Positions 1 to 10,966 of a stretch of 64,000 bases of DNA are shown piece after piece. Position numbers and translations under genes: made by a program. Each line of letters starts with the position of its first letter. Positions within the stretch are counted from its first letter, which is position 1. Source of the DNA: Alphaproteobacteria bacterium (GTDB taxonomy: Bacteria; Pseudomonadota; Alphaproteobacteria; Micropepsales; Micropepsaceae). The DNA lies in contig CANJJD010000007.1 of assembly GCA_947474645.1 (NCBI GenBank), forward strand, positions 1-64,000. Reading direction: 5' to 3'. The notes below the pieces were generated by a model. That model saw only the letters and a program-made list of their open reading frames with translations, had not been told where the DNA came from and did not search any database.

Positions 1-1482
<1,482 letters not shown>

Positions 1483-1484
1483 GC

Positions 1485-1880
1485 ATGGCCGAGAAGATCG
1501 CCTTCGACCTGGTCTCGCCGGAGCGGCTGTTGCTATCGGCCCAGGCCGACATGGTCACCGTGCCCGGCACCGAAGGCTATATGGGCGTGATGGCGGGCCA
1601 CAGCCCCCTCGTCTCCACCCTGCGCGCCGGCATGATCGACGTGCTGGTGGACGGCAAGGATGACCGCTATTTCATCCGCGGCGGCTTTGCCGAGATCAGC
1701 CCCACCAAGATCACGGTCCTGGCCGAGGAAGCCATCCCCATGACCGAAATGGACCTGGCGGTGCTGGACCAGCGCATTTCCGACGCCCAGGAAGACGAAA
1801 TCGCCGCCAAAACCGATGCCGACCGCCAGAAGGCGGGGCAGATGGTGGATGATTTGAAGCTTGTCCGGGCCGCGTTCTAA
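1485..1880 (+). CDS. atpC: F1 ATP synthase subunit epsilon
   Basis: This encodes the epsilon subunit of the F1 central stalk, which couples rotation to catalysis and can inhibit ATP hydrolysis. The 131-residue product has the N-terminal beta-sandwich typical of the family, including the PGTEGYMGVMAGHSP segment at about residues 25-39, followed by the C-terminal helical hairpin. The length is normal for an alphaproteobacterial epsilon. It starts two bases after the atpD stop and closes the F1 operon. I see no obvious intrinsic terminator before the promoter of the next gene. Confidence 0.96.
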   Translation: MAEKIAFDLVSPERLLLSAQADMVTVPGTEGYMGVMAGHSPLVSTLRAGMIDVLVDGKDDRYFIRGGFAEISPTKITVLAEEAIPMTEMDLAVLDQRISDAQEDEIAAKTDADRQKAGQMVDDLKLVRAAF

Positions 1881-1926
1881 GGAACTCTGACCCGCTTTTC
1901 GGTCGTAGGCGGACGATCCTCGCGCT

Positions 1927-1954
1927 TTGGCGCCCGCCCGGCATTTGCTATAAT
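1927..1954 (+). promoter_or_regulatory. Sigma-70 type promoter for the ferritin-like gene
   Basis: A TTGGCG box (1927-1932) and a perfect TATAAT (1949-1954) are separated by 16 bases. Transcription would start near 1961, giving a leader of about 45 bases that contains GGGGAG (1989-1994) ahead of the ATG at 2005. It lies just after atpC, so the ferritin-like gene is probably transcribed independently of the ATP synthase operon. Confidence 0.6.
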
Positions 1955-2004
1955 TCCGTCACGAAGCACGGGGGGACCGGGCTTTACCGGGGAGTTTGGA
2001 CGTC

Positions 2005-2841
2005 ATGACGGTCGCACCCGTCTACAAGCAGGGCTGGACCATGGACGATGTCCATTGGTCGCTGTTCGACCCCTCCAAGGTCGAGCCGACGATGCTGGCT
2101 GCCGTCAAGGCGGCCGCCCTGGTGGAATATAACGCCCCCGATTACGTCACCTATCTCAAGCGGGTGTTTGCCGGCGCCGGCGAAGAAACCATGGCCTCGC
2201 TGGAGCAATGGGGCCGCGAAGAAGCCCAGCATGGCCGCGCTTTGGGGCGCTGGGCCGAAATCGCCGATCCCAGCTTCAACCTGGAAGACGCCTTTGCCCG
2301 CTTCCGCAAGGGCTATACCCCCGCCCATTTCGCCGAGGCGGATGGTTCGGTGCGCGGCTCGCGCCGGGGCGAGATGATCGCCCGCTGCGTGGTGGAATCG
2401 GGCACCTCCTCCTATTACTCGGCCATCCGCGATGCCTCGGAAGAGCCGGTGCTGAAGGAAATCGCCGGGCGCATCGCCGCCGACGAGTACCGCCATTACA
2501 AGCTGTTCTATGACACGCTGAACGCCCAGGCCGAGCCGGACATCAGCTTCTGGAAAAAGCTCTGGATTGCCCTGGGGCGGGTGCGCGAAAGCGACGATGA
2601 CGAGCTCGCCTATTCCTATTACTGCGCTAACGTTCCGCCTGAGAAAGAGGCGATAACCCCCTACAAGCGCAGGAAATATTCCCGCCTCGCCGGCCAGGCC
2701 AGCATGACGGTTTACCACCGTCATCATGTCCAGAAGCTGGTGCAGATGGTGATCAAGGTGGTGGGGGCCGACCCCCATGGCTGGCTGGCCAACCTGGCCG
2801 GCGCCCTGCTGTGGCGCCGCCTGGCGGCGAAATCCGCCTAG
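2005..2841 (+). CDS. Ferritin-like diiron protein of unknown function
   Basis: The 278-residue protein has the spacing of metal ligands expected of a ferritin-like four-helix diiron fold: E41 in the first helix, an ExxH at E73-H76 (REEAQHG), a further glutamate in VVESGTSSYY and a second ExxH in DEYRHYK. No signal peptide is visible, so it is probably cytoplasmic. The C-terminal part contains an aromatic and basic stretch that I cannot assign. The ATG at 2005 is preferred because GGGGAG lies ten bases upstream; an in-frame TTG at 1996 would put that site only one base away. The gene has its own promoter and ends in a CTAG shared with the converging carbonic anhydrase gene. The substrate is unknown; an oxidase, desaturase-like or iron-handling role are all possible. 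Confidence 0.75.
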   Translation: MTVAPVYKQGWTMDDVHWSLFDPSKVEPTMLAAVKAAALVEYNAPDYVTYLKRVFAGAGEETMASLEQWGREEAQHGRALGRWAEIADPSFNLEDAFARFRKGYTPAHFAEADGSVRGSRRGEMIARCVVESGTSSYYSAIRDASEEPVLKEIAGRIAADEYRHYKLFYDTLNAQAEPDISFWKKLWIALGRVRESDDDELAYSYYCANVPPEKEAITPYKRRKYSRLAGQASMTVYHRHHVQKLVQMVIKVVGADPHGWLANLAGALLWRRLAAKSA

Positions 2842-3479
2842 TCCACCGGCTCGAACGCGCCGGTCTGGGTATTCCTGACCAGCAGCTTGCCCGAGGCGAC
2901 CCCGAAAAAGGCGCCATGGAGCGACAGCTCACCCTTTTCCACTGCCCCCTTCACGAAGGGGAAGGTCATCAGGTTCTTGAGACTCAGTTCCACCGACGCG
3001 AATTCCAGTTGCCGCAGATAGGTGTCGGTCTCGCCCTTGGGCTCCGTCACCGCCTCCGCCGCCGGCGCGATCTGGCTCATCCAGCGGCCGATAAAGTCCG
3101 ATGAGGACAAAGGCGCATCCTCGCTGACAAAGGCGCGGATGCCGCCGCAGAAAGCATGGCCCAGCACCACGATGTGCCGCACCTTCAGCGCCCGCACCGC
3201 GAATTCCAGCGCCGCGCTGGTGCCATGCTGGTGGCTGGGGTCTTCCTCCGATGGCGGCTCATAGCGCGGCACCAGGTTGGCGACATTGCGCGCCACCAAT
3301 ATCTCGCCCGGCGCGGCGTCGAAGATCACTTCGGGCGACACCCGGCTGTCGACGCAGCCGATCACCATGATGGTGGGGCTTTGGCCCGTGCCGGCAAGCG
3401 TCTGGTAGCGGCCGCGTTCCACCGCGAACCGCCCTTCCAGGAAGGCGCGATAGCCCTTGGTCAGCCGTTCAGGAAGCAT
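2838..3479 (-). CDS. Beta-class carbonic anhydrase
   Basis: This enzyme interconverts CO2 and bicarbonate using zinc. The 213-residue protein carries CVDSR at residues 42-46, which supplies the first zinc cysteine and the Asp/Arg dyad, and HAFCGG, which supplies the zinc histidine and second cysteine. There is no signal peptide, so it acts in the cytoplasm. It begins seven bases after the sdhB stop on the same strand and may be cotranscribed with it. Its last codon overlaps the ferritin-like gene by four bases. It could be called can or cynT, but the sequence alone does not separate these. Confidence 0.93.
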   Translation of the reverse strand: MLPERLTKGYRAFLEGRFAVERGRYQTLAGTGQSPTIMVIGCVDSRVSPEVIFDAAPGEILVARNVANLVPRYEPPSEEDPSHQHGTSAALEFAVRALKVRHIVVLGHAFCGGIRAFVSEDAPLSSSDFIGRWMSQIAPAAEAVTEPKGETDTYLRQLEFASVELSLKNLMTFPFVKGAVEKGELSLHGAFFGVASGKLLVRNTQTGAFEPVD

Positions 3480-3486
3480 GTCGGGT

Positions 3487-4281
3487 TCAGGCTTTCCGCT
3501 TGACCATCATCTGCTTGATTTCGCCGATCGCCTGGGCCGGATTCAGGCCCTTGGGACAGGTGTTGGCGCAATTCATGATGGTGTGGCAGCGATAGAGGCG
3601 GAAGGGATCTTCCAGATTGTCCAGCCGCTCGCCGGTTTCCTCGTCGCGGCTGTCGATCAGCCAACGATAGGATTGCAGCAGCGCCGCCGGTCCCAGATAG
3701 CGTTCGGAATTCCACCAATAGCTGGGGCACGAAGCCGAGCAACTGGCGCACAGGATGCACTCATAGAGGCCGTCCAGCTTGGCGCGGTCTTCCGGCGTCT
3801 GTTTCCATTCCTTTTCCGGCTCCGCCGTCTGGGTGCGCAGGAAAGGCTGGATGGAGGCATATTGGGCATAGAAATTGGTCAGGTCCGGCACCAGGTCTCT
3901 AACCACCGGCATATGCGGCAAGGGATAGACGGCGACCGCGCCGGAGCAATCATTGATCGCCTTGGTGCAGGCCAAGGTGTTGCCGCCGGCGATGTTCATC
4001 GCGCAGGAGCCGCACACGCCTTCGCGGCAGGAGCGGCGGAAGGACAAGGTGGGATCGATCTCGTTCTTGATCTTGATCAGCGCGTCCAGGACCATGGGGC
4101 CGCAGGAATCCAGGTCCACCGAATAGGTGTCCACCGATGGATTTTCTCCCGTGTCGGGACTGTAGCGATAGACCTTGAATTCCTTGGTGCGCTTGGGCTT
4201 CTTGCCATTGGCGCTTTTGTCGGCCGGCCACACCTTGCCCTTTTTCACCCGGCTGTTCTTGGGCAGCATGATCTCGACCAT
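3487..4281 (-). CDS. sdhB: Succinate dehydrogenase iron-sulfur subunit
   Basis: This subunit passes electrons from the flavoprotein SdhA to ubiquinone through three Fe-S clusters. The 264-residue protein has the [2Fe-2S] cysteines in CREGVCGSC plus a later cysteine in NTLACT, the [4Fe-4S] set in [12 protein letters not shown] and the [3Fe-4S] set in [14 protein letters not shown]. The N-terminus is longer and more basic than in enteric SdhB, as is common in alphaproteobacteria. The unusual point is location: sdhCDA is about 4 kb away on the opposite strand (8285-10896), with three unrelated genes between. sdhB follows the heparinase-family gene after 92 bases, enough for its own promoter, and precedes the carbonic anhydrase gene. 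Confidence 0.97.
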   Translation of the reverse strand: MVEIMLPKNSRVKKGKVWPADKSANGKKPKRTKEFKVYRYSPDTGENPSVDTYSVDLDSCGPMVLDALIKIKNEIDPTLSFRRSCREGVCGSCAMNIAGGNTLACTKAINDCSGAVAVYPLPHMPVVRDLVPDLTNFYAQYASIQPFLRTQTAEPEKEWKQTPEDRAKLDGLYECILCASCSASCPSYWWNSERYLGPAALLQSYRWLIDSRDEETGERLDNLEDPFRLYRCHTIMNCANTCPKGLNPAQAIGEIKQMMVKRKA

Positions 4282-4373
4282 GAAAGGCTCCTGAAGGCGG
4301 GTGATTTGCCAGTGATTGGCGAAGTGATTTGAATGCCAGATTGCCAGCGCGGGCGGGCGGGAACAACCCTTGG

Positions 4374-6071
4374 CTACGCGACTATTTGCTCAAACACCCA
4401 TGCGATTTCGGCAGGGGCGTCCTTCATGGTGCCGCTGATGACAAGCTGTTCGGCCCGGCGCACTACCGGCCCGCCCAGATAGACGCTTTCCTCCACATCC
4501 AGCACCCCGCCGCCGCAGCGGAAGCGCCAGCCCTCCCCGCCCGGCAGCTTGAGCAGGATGCCGCCGCCGTCCAGCCGCGACACCCGCACATCGGGATGGA
4601 TATGAAAGCGCACCGCGAAGCTCGCGCCGCTCGCCGTCCCGTCCACCGGCACCAGCCGGTCGCGGCCCGTCACCATCAGGCCCTGCGGCGACAGGGTGAT
4701 CTGGCGCTCATGGCGCACGCCGAAGGCGGCGACATAGGCGTCGTGCATGGCTTCGACCGTCCAGCCCTGGGCGGTTTCCACCCGGCGCGACAAGGGCGCC
4801 TTGGGTCCGCCGGTCAGGCGCGGCCCCAGCAGGTCGCGCGGCAGCCCAACCGGCAGAACCTGGGCGCTGGAGGTGTCGGCCAGGATCAGGGTGGAATGGG
4901 CGGCGGTGGCGCGCAGCGCCCAGTTCCAGGTCTGGTGCGTCAGCCCGCCGGCGCCGCAATTGACCACGATGCGGTCGCTGCCGCTGGACAGTTCGAAGGC
5001 GCAGGCCCCCGCATGGGCCTCCAGCGCAAAGGCCCCGTCCGGGGTCTTGCCGCAATCGAGCAGGCACAGGGTGCGTCCCGCCGTCAGGCGCTGATAGGCG
5101 CTGTGGCGGGCATGATGAAAAGGCTGGCCGCGCACATCGTCGCGCGCCAGCAGGCCGGCGATCATGCGCGGATCGCCTTCCGCCCCGCCATTGAACAGGC
5201 TGAGCGCGCCATCGCCATGGCGGAAGAAGCGCAGCATCGGCGCCATGCGGTCATGGGCGTTGCGCAGGGCGTGCGGCGGCTCCTCGCCCACCGCGCTGAG
5301 AGATTCCAGGATCATGATGATGTGGCGATAGGCCGATAGCAATTGTTCGGGCGAGCGGCTGACATGGCCGCCATCGGGCAATATCTGGCGCTCAATCTCC
5401 TCTTCCAAACGGGCCAAGCCCGTTTCGCGCCGCTTGGGACTGTCGTCCAGGCACAGGCCCGACAGCGCCAGGATCGCGGCGGCTTCCAGCCGCGGCAGGC
5501 CGTCCGGCGCCTCGCGGGAAATGCGCTCCAGCATCCGGCATTGTTCGCGCAAGGAAACGAACAGGCGCGAGCGCCACATCATCTCGGAATTCAGGATCAC
5601 CAGCCGCCCATGGGTGAAGAGGGCGGCCAGCCGCCGCGCCATGACGTGCGGCAGCCAGGCGGGCTCGGAATAGGCGCCGTGGCGTTTGACCCATTGGCCG
5701 ATCAGGTTGGTGGCCAGCTTGCGCGCATTGTCGCCGCCGGCATTGGACAAGGCCGGCAGCCAGGCAAAACTGTGCAGCGCCATTTCCCACGCCGCGTTCG
5801 GCGGCTTGAGATCGAACACCGACACGCCATCGGGCACATCCACCGACACGCCGTAAAAACGGAAGCGCCCGCGCAGCAGGCTGTCGGCTTCTTCCAGCTT
5901 GCGCGGCGCCGCATCCCAGGGATGGAACACGACATGATCGGCCAGCGGGCCTTTGAGCAGGCGGCGATAGAACCAGTTCCTGCGCCACCACACCCGCAAG
6001 GGCGCTAACGCGCGGGAAAAGCCCGCCCGTATCAGTTCGGGCAGGAGCGGCAGGATCTCGCGCCCCTGCAC
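4374..6071 (-). CDS. Heparinase II/III family protein
   Basis: The 565-residue protein matches the bacterial heparinase II/III family: an N-terminal alpha-helical toroid-like region followed by a C-terminal beta-sandwich region (roughly residues 320-560) containing [10 protein letters not shown] and a glycine-rich GADGGLTHQ-type segment. Family members cleave uronic-acid polysaccharides by beta-elimination, but the genus-wide copies next to rpe have no defined substrate. No signal peptide is obvious; the N-terminus is basic and tryptophan-rich ([12 protein letters not shown]). It starts with GTG, one base after the rpe stop, so the two genes are almost certainly translated from one message. 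The pairing of rpe with a heparinase-like gene recurs in alphaproteobacteria. Confidence 0.8.
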   Translation of the reverse strand: MQGREILPLLPELIRAGFSRALAPLRVWWRRNWFYRRLLKGPLADHVVFHPWDAAPRKLEEADSLLRGRFRFYGVSVDVPDGVSVFDLKPPNAAWEMALHSFAWLPALSNAGGDNARKLATNLIGQWVKRHGAYSEPAWLPHVMARRLAALFTHGRLVILNSEMMWRSRLFVSLREQCRMLERISREAPDGLPRLEAAAILALSGLCLDDSPKRRETGLARLEEEIERQILPDGGHVSRSPEQLLSAYRHIIMILESLSAVGEEPPHALRNAHDRMAPMLRFFRHGDGALSLFNGGAEGDPRMIAGLLARDDVRGQPFHHARHSAYQRLTAGRTLCLLDCGKTPDGAFALEAHAGACAFELSSGSDRIVVNCGAGGLTHQTWNWALRATAAHSTLILADTSSAQVLPVGLPRDLLGPRLTGGPKAPLSRRVETAQGWTVEAMHDAYVAAFGVRHERQITLSPQGLMVTGRDRLVPVDGTASGASFAVRFHIHPDVRVSRLDGGGILLKLPGGEGWRFRCGGGVLDVEESVYLGGPVVRRAEQLVISGTMKDAPAEIAWVFEQIVA

Positions 6072-6072
6072 G

Positions 6073-6732
6073 TCAGCCTCTCAATGCGGCAATGTTGGAT
6101 GCATACTTCGACGGCCCGCCCTGGAACACCGACGTGCCGGCCACCAACACCGTGGCGCCCGCGGCGATGGCGCGCTTGGCCGTCTCCGGCGTGATGCCGC
6201 CATCCACCTCCAGCGCGATGTCGCGGCCGGTTGCGTCAATGCGCTTGCGTGCGGCGGCGATCTTGTCGAGCTGGCTTTCGATGAAGCTCTGGCCGCCAAA
6301 GCCCGGATTGACGCTCATCACCAGGATCAGGTCCACCAGGTCCATCAGATTGTCGAGCGCGTCCACCGGCGTGCCGGGATTGAGCACCACCCCCGCCTTC
6401 TTGCCCAGCTTGCGGATGTGCTGAAGGGTGCGATGGACATGCGGCCCGGCCTCGGGATGCACTGTCAGCCCGTCGGCGCCCGCATTGGCGAAGGCCTCCA
6501 CATAGGGGTCCACCGGCGCGATCATCAGATGCACGTCGAAAGGCTTCTTGGCATGAGGCCGAAGCGCCTTCACCACCGCCGGGCCGATGGTGATGTTGGG
6601 GACGAAGTGGCCATCCATCACGTCCACGTGAATCCAGTCGGCGCCCGCCGCCTCAATGGCCTCGATTTCCGCCCCTAACCTGGAAAAGTCGGCGGAGAGG
6701 ATGGACGGCGCGATGCGGACGGGCTGGGCCAT
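6073..6732 (-). CDS. rpe: Ribulose-phosphate 3-epimerase
   Basis: This TIM-barrel enzyme interconverts ribulose 5-phosphate and xylulose 5-phosphate in the pentose phosphate pathway. The 219-residue protein shows the family landmarks in order: IAPSILSADF at the N-terminus, WIHVDVMDGHFVPN with metal-binding and catalytic residues, VMSVNPGFGGQ, and EVDGGI. Length is normal. It lies between a membrane protein gene (four-base gap) and the heparinase-family gene (one-base gap), apparently in one operon. Confidence 0.97.
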   Translation of the reverse strand: MAQPVRIAPSILSADFSRLGAEIEAIEAAGADWIHVDVMDGHFVPNITIGPAVVKALRPHAKKPFDVHLMIAPVDPYVEAFANAGADGLTVHPEAGPHVHRTLQHIRKLGKKAGVVLNPGTPVDALDNLMDLVDLILVMSVNPGFGGQSFIESQLDKIAAARKRIDATGRDIALEVDGGITPETAKRAIAAGATVLVAGTSVFQGGPSKYASNIAALRG

Positions 6733-6736
6733 GGGG

Positions 6737-8152
6737 TTAAGTGCCGGATTCAGCTACCGGCTGCAAGGCCCGGCGGTTTCGCGCCACCGCCAGCAGCAGC
6801 ACCAGGGCGGGCAGCCAGATCACCCGGGACTGGTAGCGGTCATGAGGGTTGGCAAAGGTGCCGCAGATGATGGCATTGCCCACCAGCCCCAGCAGCACCA
6901 GCGCCGGCAGGCTGGCCCGGTCCCAGGCGTGGCGCAGGGCGGCATGCTGGAGCAGCAGCAGGATCCCCAGCACCGTCATCGCCCCCACCGGCACATGGAT
7001 CAGGTTCAGAGTCTTGAAGCGGATCAATCCGCGCTGCTGGCGCGCCTTGCGGTAGGCGGGGATCTGCTCGGGGATCACGCGGCGCAAGTCCGGTTCAACA
7101 ATCCAAATCTGCGGCTCGATGCCGTCGCCGGTCTTGAACTGGGTGAATTGCAGCAGCGAGTCATAGGTTGCGGCGCGCAGATGCATCATCGGATAGCGCT
7201 TGAGGCTTTCCACGATGATGCGGCCGGCCTCCTGTTGCTGCGACTGGCTGGTAAAGCCGCCTATGGCCTGAAAGCCGCTGCCCGCGCCCCACAGCCAGCC
7301 ATTGGCGGTGGTGGCCAAGCGGTTCTTGTATTCGCAGAGCCGCCAGGGAATGTCGCCTTTTGGCGGACAGGTATCGTCCAGCAACCGCTTGACGATGCCG
7401 TCCTGCATCAGGCGGGCGAAAACAAACACGGAGCCCGACTTGCTGATGAAGATACTGCCGGTCAGCACGAAATTGCCCACCACGATCAGGCCGAGCGCGG
7501 TGGCCAGGCTGATCAGCCCGCGCCGCATGTCCGGCCTGGGCAATCGCCAGCGCGCACCAAGCCGCAGCAGCGCGGCGCAGATCAGGATGCCGCCCAGCAG
7601 GCCCAGATGCGAGGGATGACAGGCCACCGCCAGCCCGGTCAGCCCTGTGATCCAGTACAGCCGCGCCTTGCTCAACCGCCCGGCGCGGAACAGCAGCAGC
7701 CAGCTTCCCAGGATGACGACGGGGGTGAAGATGTCGGGCTCGACCTGGCCGGCATACCAGGCGATGCCGGTGAGCAGGGTGAGAGCAGCCCCGATCAGGA
7801 TCAGGCCGCGCAGGGTGAGGCCGGGCACCTCGGCGCGGCCCACTTCCAGGATGATGAAGCTGGTCATCAAAGCCTGCAGCGTCACGACGGGCCACAGGCT
7901 GAAATTCCCACCCGCCAGGAACAGCAGCTCGGCATAGACCGGGGCGCGCTCGACCAGGAAGATGTGGCCCAGCCCTTCCAGTATGTAGGCGCCGGTGTCG
8001 TAGAAAATCAGGGGAAAGCCGTTCCAGATCGCCGCCGACAGGAACATCAGGCTGAGGATCGCCATCCCAACGGCCTGGGCAGCAGCGTTCTCGACCGGCA
8101 TGGCCAGTCCGCTTCGCAGCCAAGTCCTTGTCCGTACCGTTGATTCGCGCAT
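6737..8152 (-). CDS. Polytopic membrane protein of unknown function
   Basis: The 471-residue protein has about ten predicted hydrophobic segments. A loop between segments, around residues 225-300, contains a cysteine pair (DDTCPPKGDIPWRLCEY) that would suit a disulfide on the periplasmic side. The overall shape, with early GAYILEGLGH and late NPHDRYQSR motifs, recalls membrane glycosyltransferases of the GT-C type, but I see no decisive catalytic motif, so the function stays open. It is the first gene of a leftward run with rpe and the heparinase-like gene, and diverges from the sdhCDA promoter. A shorter start at 8101 is possible. Confidence 0.65.
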   Translation of the reverse strand: MRESTVRTRTWLRSGLAMPVENAAAQAVGMAILSLMFLSAAIWNGFPLIFYDTGAYILEGLGHIFLVERAPVYAELLFLAGGNFSLWPVVTLQALMTSFIILEVGRAEVPGLTLRGLILIGAALTLLTGIAWYAGQVEPDIFTPVVILGSWLLLFRAGRLSKARLYWITGLTGLAVACHPSHLGLLGGILICAALLRLGARWRLPRPDMRRGLISLATALGLIVVGNFVLTGSIFISKSGSVFVFARLMQDGIVKRLLDDTCPPKGDIPWRLCEYKNRLATTANGWLWGAGSGFQAIGGFTSQSQQQEAGRIIVESLKRYPMMHLRAATYDSLLQFTQFKTGDGIEPQIWIVEPDLRRVIPEQIPAYRKARQQRGLIRFKTLNLIHVPVGAMTVLGILLLLQHAALRHAWDRASLPALVLLGLVGNAIICGTFANPHDRYQSRVIWLPALVLLLAVARNRRALQPVAESGT

Positions 8153-8221
8153 TGGCCCCCGTGGCGGAGAATTTGCCGCAAGCCTTGGTCCAAAGCGAGC
8201 GGCGGGGCGTTCAAAGCGCGG

Positions 8222-8249
8222 TTGACTGGAAGTTCCGCACCCCTAAACT
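8222..8249 (+). promoter_or_regulatory. Sigma-70 type promoter for sdhCDA
   Basis: TTGACT (8222-8227) and TAAACT (8244-8249) are separated by 16 bases and sit 36 bases before the sdhC start codon. GGAAGG (8272-8277) provides the ribosome-binding site. The position in the divergent gap between the membrane protein gene and sdhC supports the call. Confidence 0.55.
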
Positions 8250-8284
8250 CCGGCCCAACCTCGTTGATTTCCGGAAGGCTCAGC

Positions 8285-8707
8285 ATGGCGGACAATCCGC
8301 AAAAACCGGTCGCGGTCACGCGGCCGACCTCCCCGCATCTCACCATCTATCGCTGGCCGGTCACGATGGCGACATCCATCACCCACCGCATCACGGGTAC
8401 GGGCCTGTCGGTCGGCGCGGTGATCCTGGCCTGGTGGCTGGTGTCCATCTCCAACGGCCCGGAGGGCTGGCAAAACTTCCATGCCTATTCCGACACGCCC
8501 ATCGGCCTTCTGGTGGTGCTCGGCCTGACCTGGTCGCTGGTCTATCACTTTCTCAACGGCGTCCGGCACCTGGCCTGGGACCTGGGCTACGGCTTTGAGA
8601 AGAACCTGGCCGAACGCAACAGCATGATGATCCTGGTGGCATCGGTTGTGATCGCGGTGGCCCTCTTCGCCCTCGCCTGGACCGGCCATGGAGGATATCT
8701 GCGATGA
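8285..8707 (+). CDS. sdhC: Succinate dehydrogenase cytochrome b556 subunit
   Basis: This membrane anchor subunit binds heme b and ubiquinone. The 140-residue protein opens with PTSPHLTIYRW and SITHRITGTGL, the signature of SdhC, and has three membrane-spanning segments; the histidine in YHFLNGVRHL is the likely heme ligand region. The ATG at 8285 is chosen because GGAAGG lies seven bases upstream and the protein then begins as known SdhC proteins do. It overlaps sdhD by an ATGA, so translation is coupled. Confidence 0.95.
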   Translation: MADNPQKPVAVTRPTSPHLTIYRWPVTMATSITHRITGTGLSVGAVILAWWLVSISNGPEGWQNFHAYSDTPIGLLVVLGLTWSLVYHFLNGVRHLAWDLGYGFEKNLAERNSMMILVASVVIAVALFALAWTGHGGYLR

Positions 8708-9084
8708 ACTCCGCCGAGACACCGTTGCACAAGGTCCGGGGCATGGGCTCGTCCCATTCGGGCACCGGCCATTTCTGGCATGAGCGCGTCAGCTCTGTGG
8801 CGCTGATCCCGCTGTCGCTGTGGTTCGGCTACGCCATGCTGGGCCTGGCCGGCACCAACGAAGTCACCGCGCTGCAATTCCTCGCCCACCCCTGGAACGC
8901 GATCCTGATGGGCGCCTTTGTCTGCTTCTCGCTGTGGCACGCCTATCTGGGACTGCAGGTGGTGGTGGACGATTACGTCCACACCGCCGGCGCCAAGATT
9001 TTCCTGATGCTGGCGATCCGTTTTTCCGTCATTGCGGTTACCGCAACCTGCCTGTTTGCGATCGTCCGCATCGCCGCCTTATAG
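8704..9084 (+). CDS. sdhD: Succinate dehydrogenase hydrophobic membrane anchor subunit
   Basis: This second anchor subunit completes the quinone and heme site. The 126-residue protein has the HERVSSVALIPLSLW segment, three transmembrane helices, and HAYLGLQVVVDDYVH with the conserved histidine, aspartate and tyrosine of the quinone pocket. Its ATG overlaps the sdhC stop by four bases. sdhA starts 24 bases downstream. Confidence 0.94.
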   Translation: MNSAETPLHKVRGMGSSHSGTGHFWHERVSSVALIPLSLWFGYAMLGLAGTNEVTALQFLAHPWNAILMGAFVCFSLWHAYLGLQVVVDDYVHTAGAKIFLMLAIRFSVIAVTATCLFAIVRIAAL

Positions 9085-9108
9085 GCCCACTTCCGAAGGT
9101 TAAGTCTC

Positions 9109-10896
9109 ATGCCCGCCTATACCATCGTTGATCACACATTCGATGTCGTCGTTGTCGGGGCGGGCGGCGCGGGACTGCGCGCCACCCTGGAATGCGCCCA
9201 GCAAGGCCTCAAGACCGCTTGCATCACCAAGGTGTTTCCCACCCGCAGCCACACGGTGGCGGCGCAAGGCGGAGTCGCCGCGTCGCTGGGCAACATGGGC
9301 GAGGACAATTGGCGCTGGCACATGTACGACACCGTCAAGGGTTCGGACTGGCTGGGCGACCAGGATTCCATCGAATATCTCTGCAAGAACGCCGCTGAAG
9401 CGGTGTACGAGCTGGAGCATTTCGGCATGCCCTTCAGCCGCACCGATGAAGGCAAGATCTACCAGCGCGCCTTTGGCGGCATGACCGCCAATTACGGCCA
9501 GGGGATCGTGCAGCGCACCTGCGCCGCCGCCGACCGCACCGGCCATGCCATGCTGCACACTTTGTACGGCCAGTGCGTGAAGCATGAAGTCAATTTCTTC
9601 ATCGAGTATTTCGCCCTCGACCTGATCATGGAAAATGGCGCCTGCCGCGGCGTGATGGCCTGGAACCTGGACGATGGCGTCATGCACCGCTTCCGCGCCC
9701 ACCAGGTGATCCTGGCCACCGGCGGCTATGGCCGCTCATATCTGAGCTGCACCGGCGCCCATACCCAGACCGGCGACGGCAACGCCATGGTGCTGCGCGC
9801 CGGCCTGCCCTTGCAGGACATGGAGTTCGTGCAATTCCATCCCACCGGCATCTTCGGCGCCGGCGTGCTGATCACCGAAGGCGTGCGCGGCGAAGGCGGC
9901 TATCTGACCAATTCGGAAGGCGAGCGCTTCATGGAGCGCTATGCTCCCAATGCCAAGGATCTGGCTTCGCGCGACGTTGTTTCGCGCGCCATGACCATCG
10001 AAATCCGCGAAGGCCGCGGCGTCGGCCCCGGCAAGGACCATATTCACCTGCACCTGTCGCACCTGGATCCCAAGATCATCCATGAGCGCCTGCCCGGCAT
10101 TTCGGAATCGGCGCGCATCTTCGCCGGCGTGGACGTGACGAAAGAGCCGATCCCGGTGCTGCCCACCGTGCATTACAACATGGGCGGCATCCCGTGCGCC
10201 TATACCGGCGAGGCGCTGACCCTGTCCGGCGGCAATCCCGATACCGTGGTGCCGGGCCTGATGGCCGTGGGCGAAGCTGCCTGCGTGTCGGTGCATGGCG
10301 CCAACCGGTTGGGCTCAAACTCCCTGATCGACCTTGTGGTGTTCGGCAAGGCGGCCGGCGTGCAGGCGGCCAAATCCCTGCAAGGCGATCGGACGCACCG
10401 GGAACTGCAGAAGAATGCCGGCGACGACGCCATGGCGCGCTTTGACCGCCTGCGCAACGCCAAGGGCGGCACGCCCACGGCGGTGATGCGCCTGGCCATG
10501 CAGAAAGCGATGCAGGAAGACGCCGCGGTGTTCCGCACCGGCGATACCCTGTCACAGGGCCTGAAGCGCGTCAGCGACATCTATGCCCAGCGCGGCGATA
10601 TCGGCATCACCGACCGCTCCCTGATCTGGAACACCGACCTGGTGGAGACCCTGGAATTCGACAACCTGATACAGCAGGCCGTTGTAACGGTGGCCGGCGC
10701 GGTCAACCGGCTGGAAAGCCGCGGCGCCCATGCCCGCGAGGATTATTCCAATCGCGACGACGAAAACTGGATGAAGCACACCCTCACCTGGCTGGACGTG
10801 GAGAGCGGCAAGACCCGGATCGACTACCGCCCGGTGCACACCTACACGCTCACCAGCGACATCGAATATATCAAGCCGAAAGCGCGGACTTATTAA
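9109..10896 (+). CDS. sdhA: Succinate dehydrogenase flavoprotein subunit
   Basis: SdhA oxidises succinate to fumarate with covalently bound FAD. The 595-residue protein has the dinucleotide-binding motif [12 protein letters not shown] near the N-terminus, SHTVAAQGG with the histidine that carries the [15 protein letters not shown] and [11 protein letters not shown] in the active-site region, and [11 protein letters not shown]. Length is typical. It ends the sdhCDA transcript here; the expected fourth gene sdhB is absent downstream and is found instead at 3487-4281 on the other strand. Confidence 0.98.
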   Translation: MPAYTIVDHTFDVVVVGAGGAGLRATLECAQQGLKTACITKVFPTRSHTVAAQGGVAASLGNMGEDNWRWHMYDTVKGSDWLGDQDSIEYLCKNAAEAVYELEHFGMPFSRTDEGKIYQRAFGGMTANYGQGIVQRTCAAADRTGHAMLHTLYGQCVKHEVNFFIEYFALDLIMENGACRGVMAWNLDDGVMHRFRAHQVILATGGYGRSYLSCTGAHTQTGDGNAMVLRAGLPLQDMEFVQFHPTGIFGAGVLITEGVRGEGGYLTNSEGERFMERYAPNAKDLASRDVVSRAMTIEIREGRGVGPGKDHIHLHLSHLDPKIIHERLPGISESARIFAGVDVTKEPIPVLPTVHYNMGGIPCAYTGEALTLSGGNPDTVVPGLMAVGEAACVSVHGANRLGSNSLIDLVVFGKAAGVQAAKSLQGDRTHRELQKNAGDDAMARFDRLRNAKGGTPTAVMRLAMQKAMQEDAAVFRTGDTLSQGLKRVSDIYAQRGDIGITDRSLIWNTDLVETLEFDNLIQQAVVTVAGAVNRLESRGAHAREDYSNRDDENWMKHTLTWLDVESGKTRIDYRPVHTYTLTSDIEYIKPKARTY

Positions 10897-10966
10897 GCCC
10901 GAGGCGTGAACCGCGCGCCGCCTGCCGCGTTATCTCTGCGATAGATTGCGCATATTTGAGGCCGCC

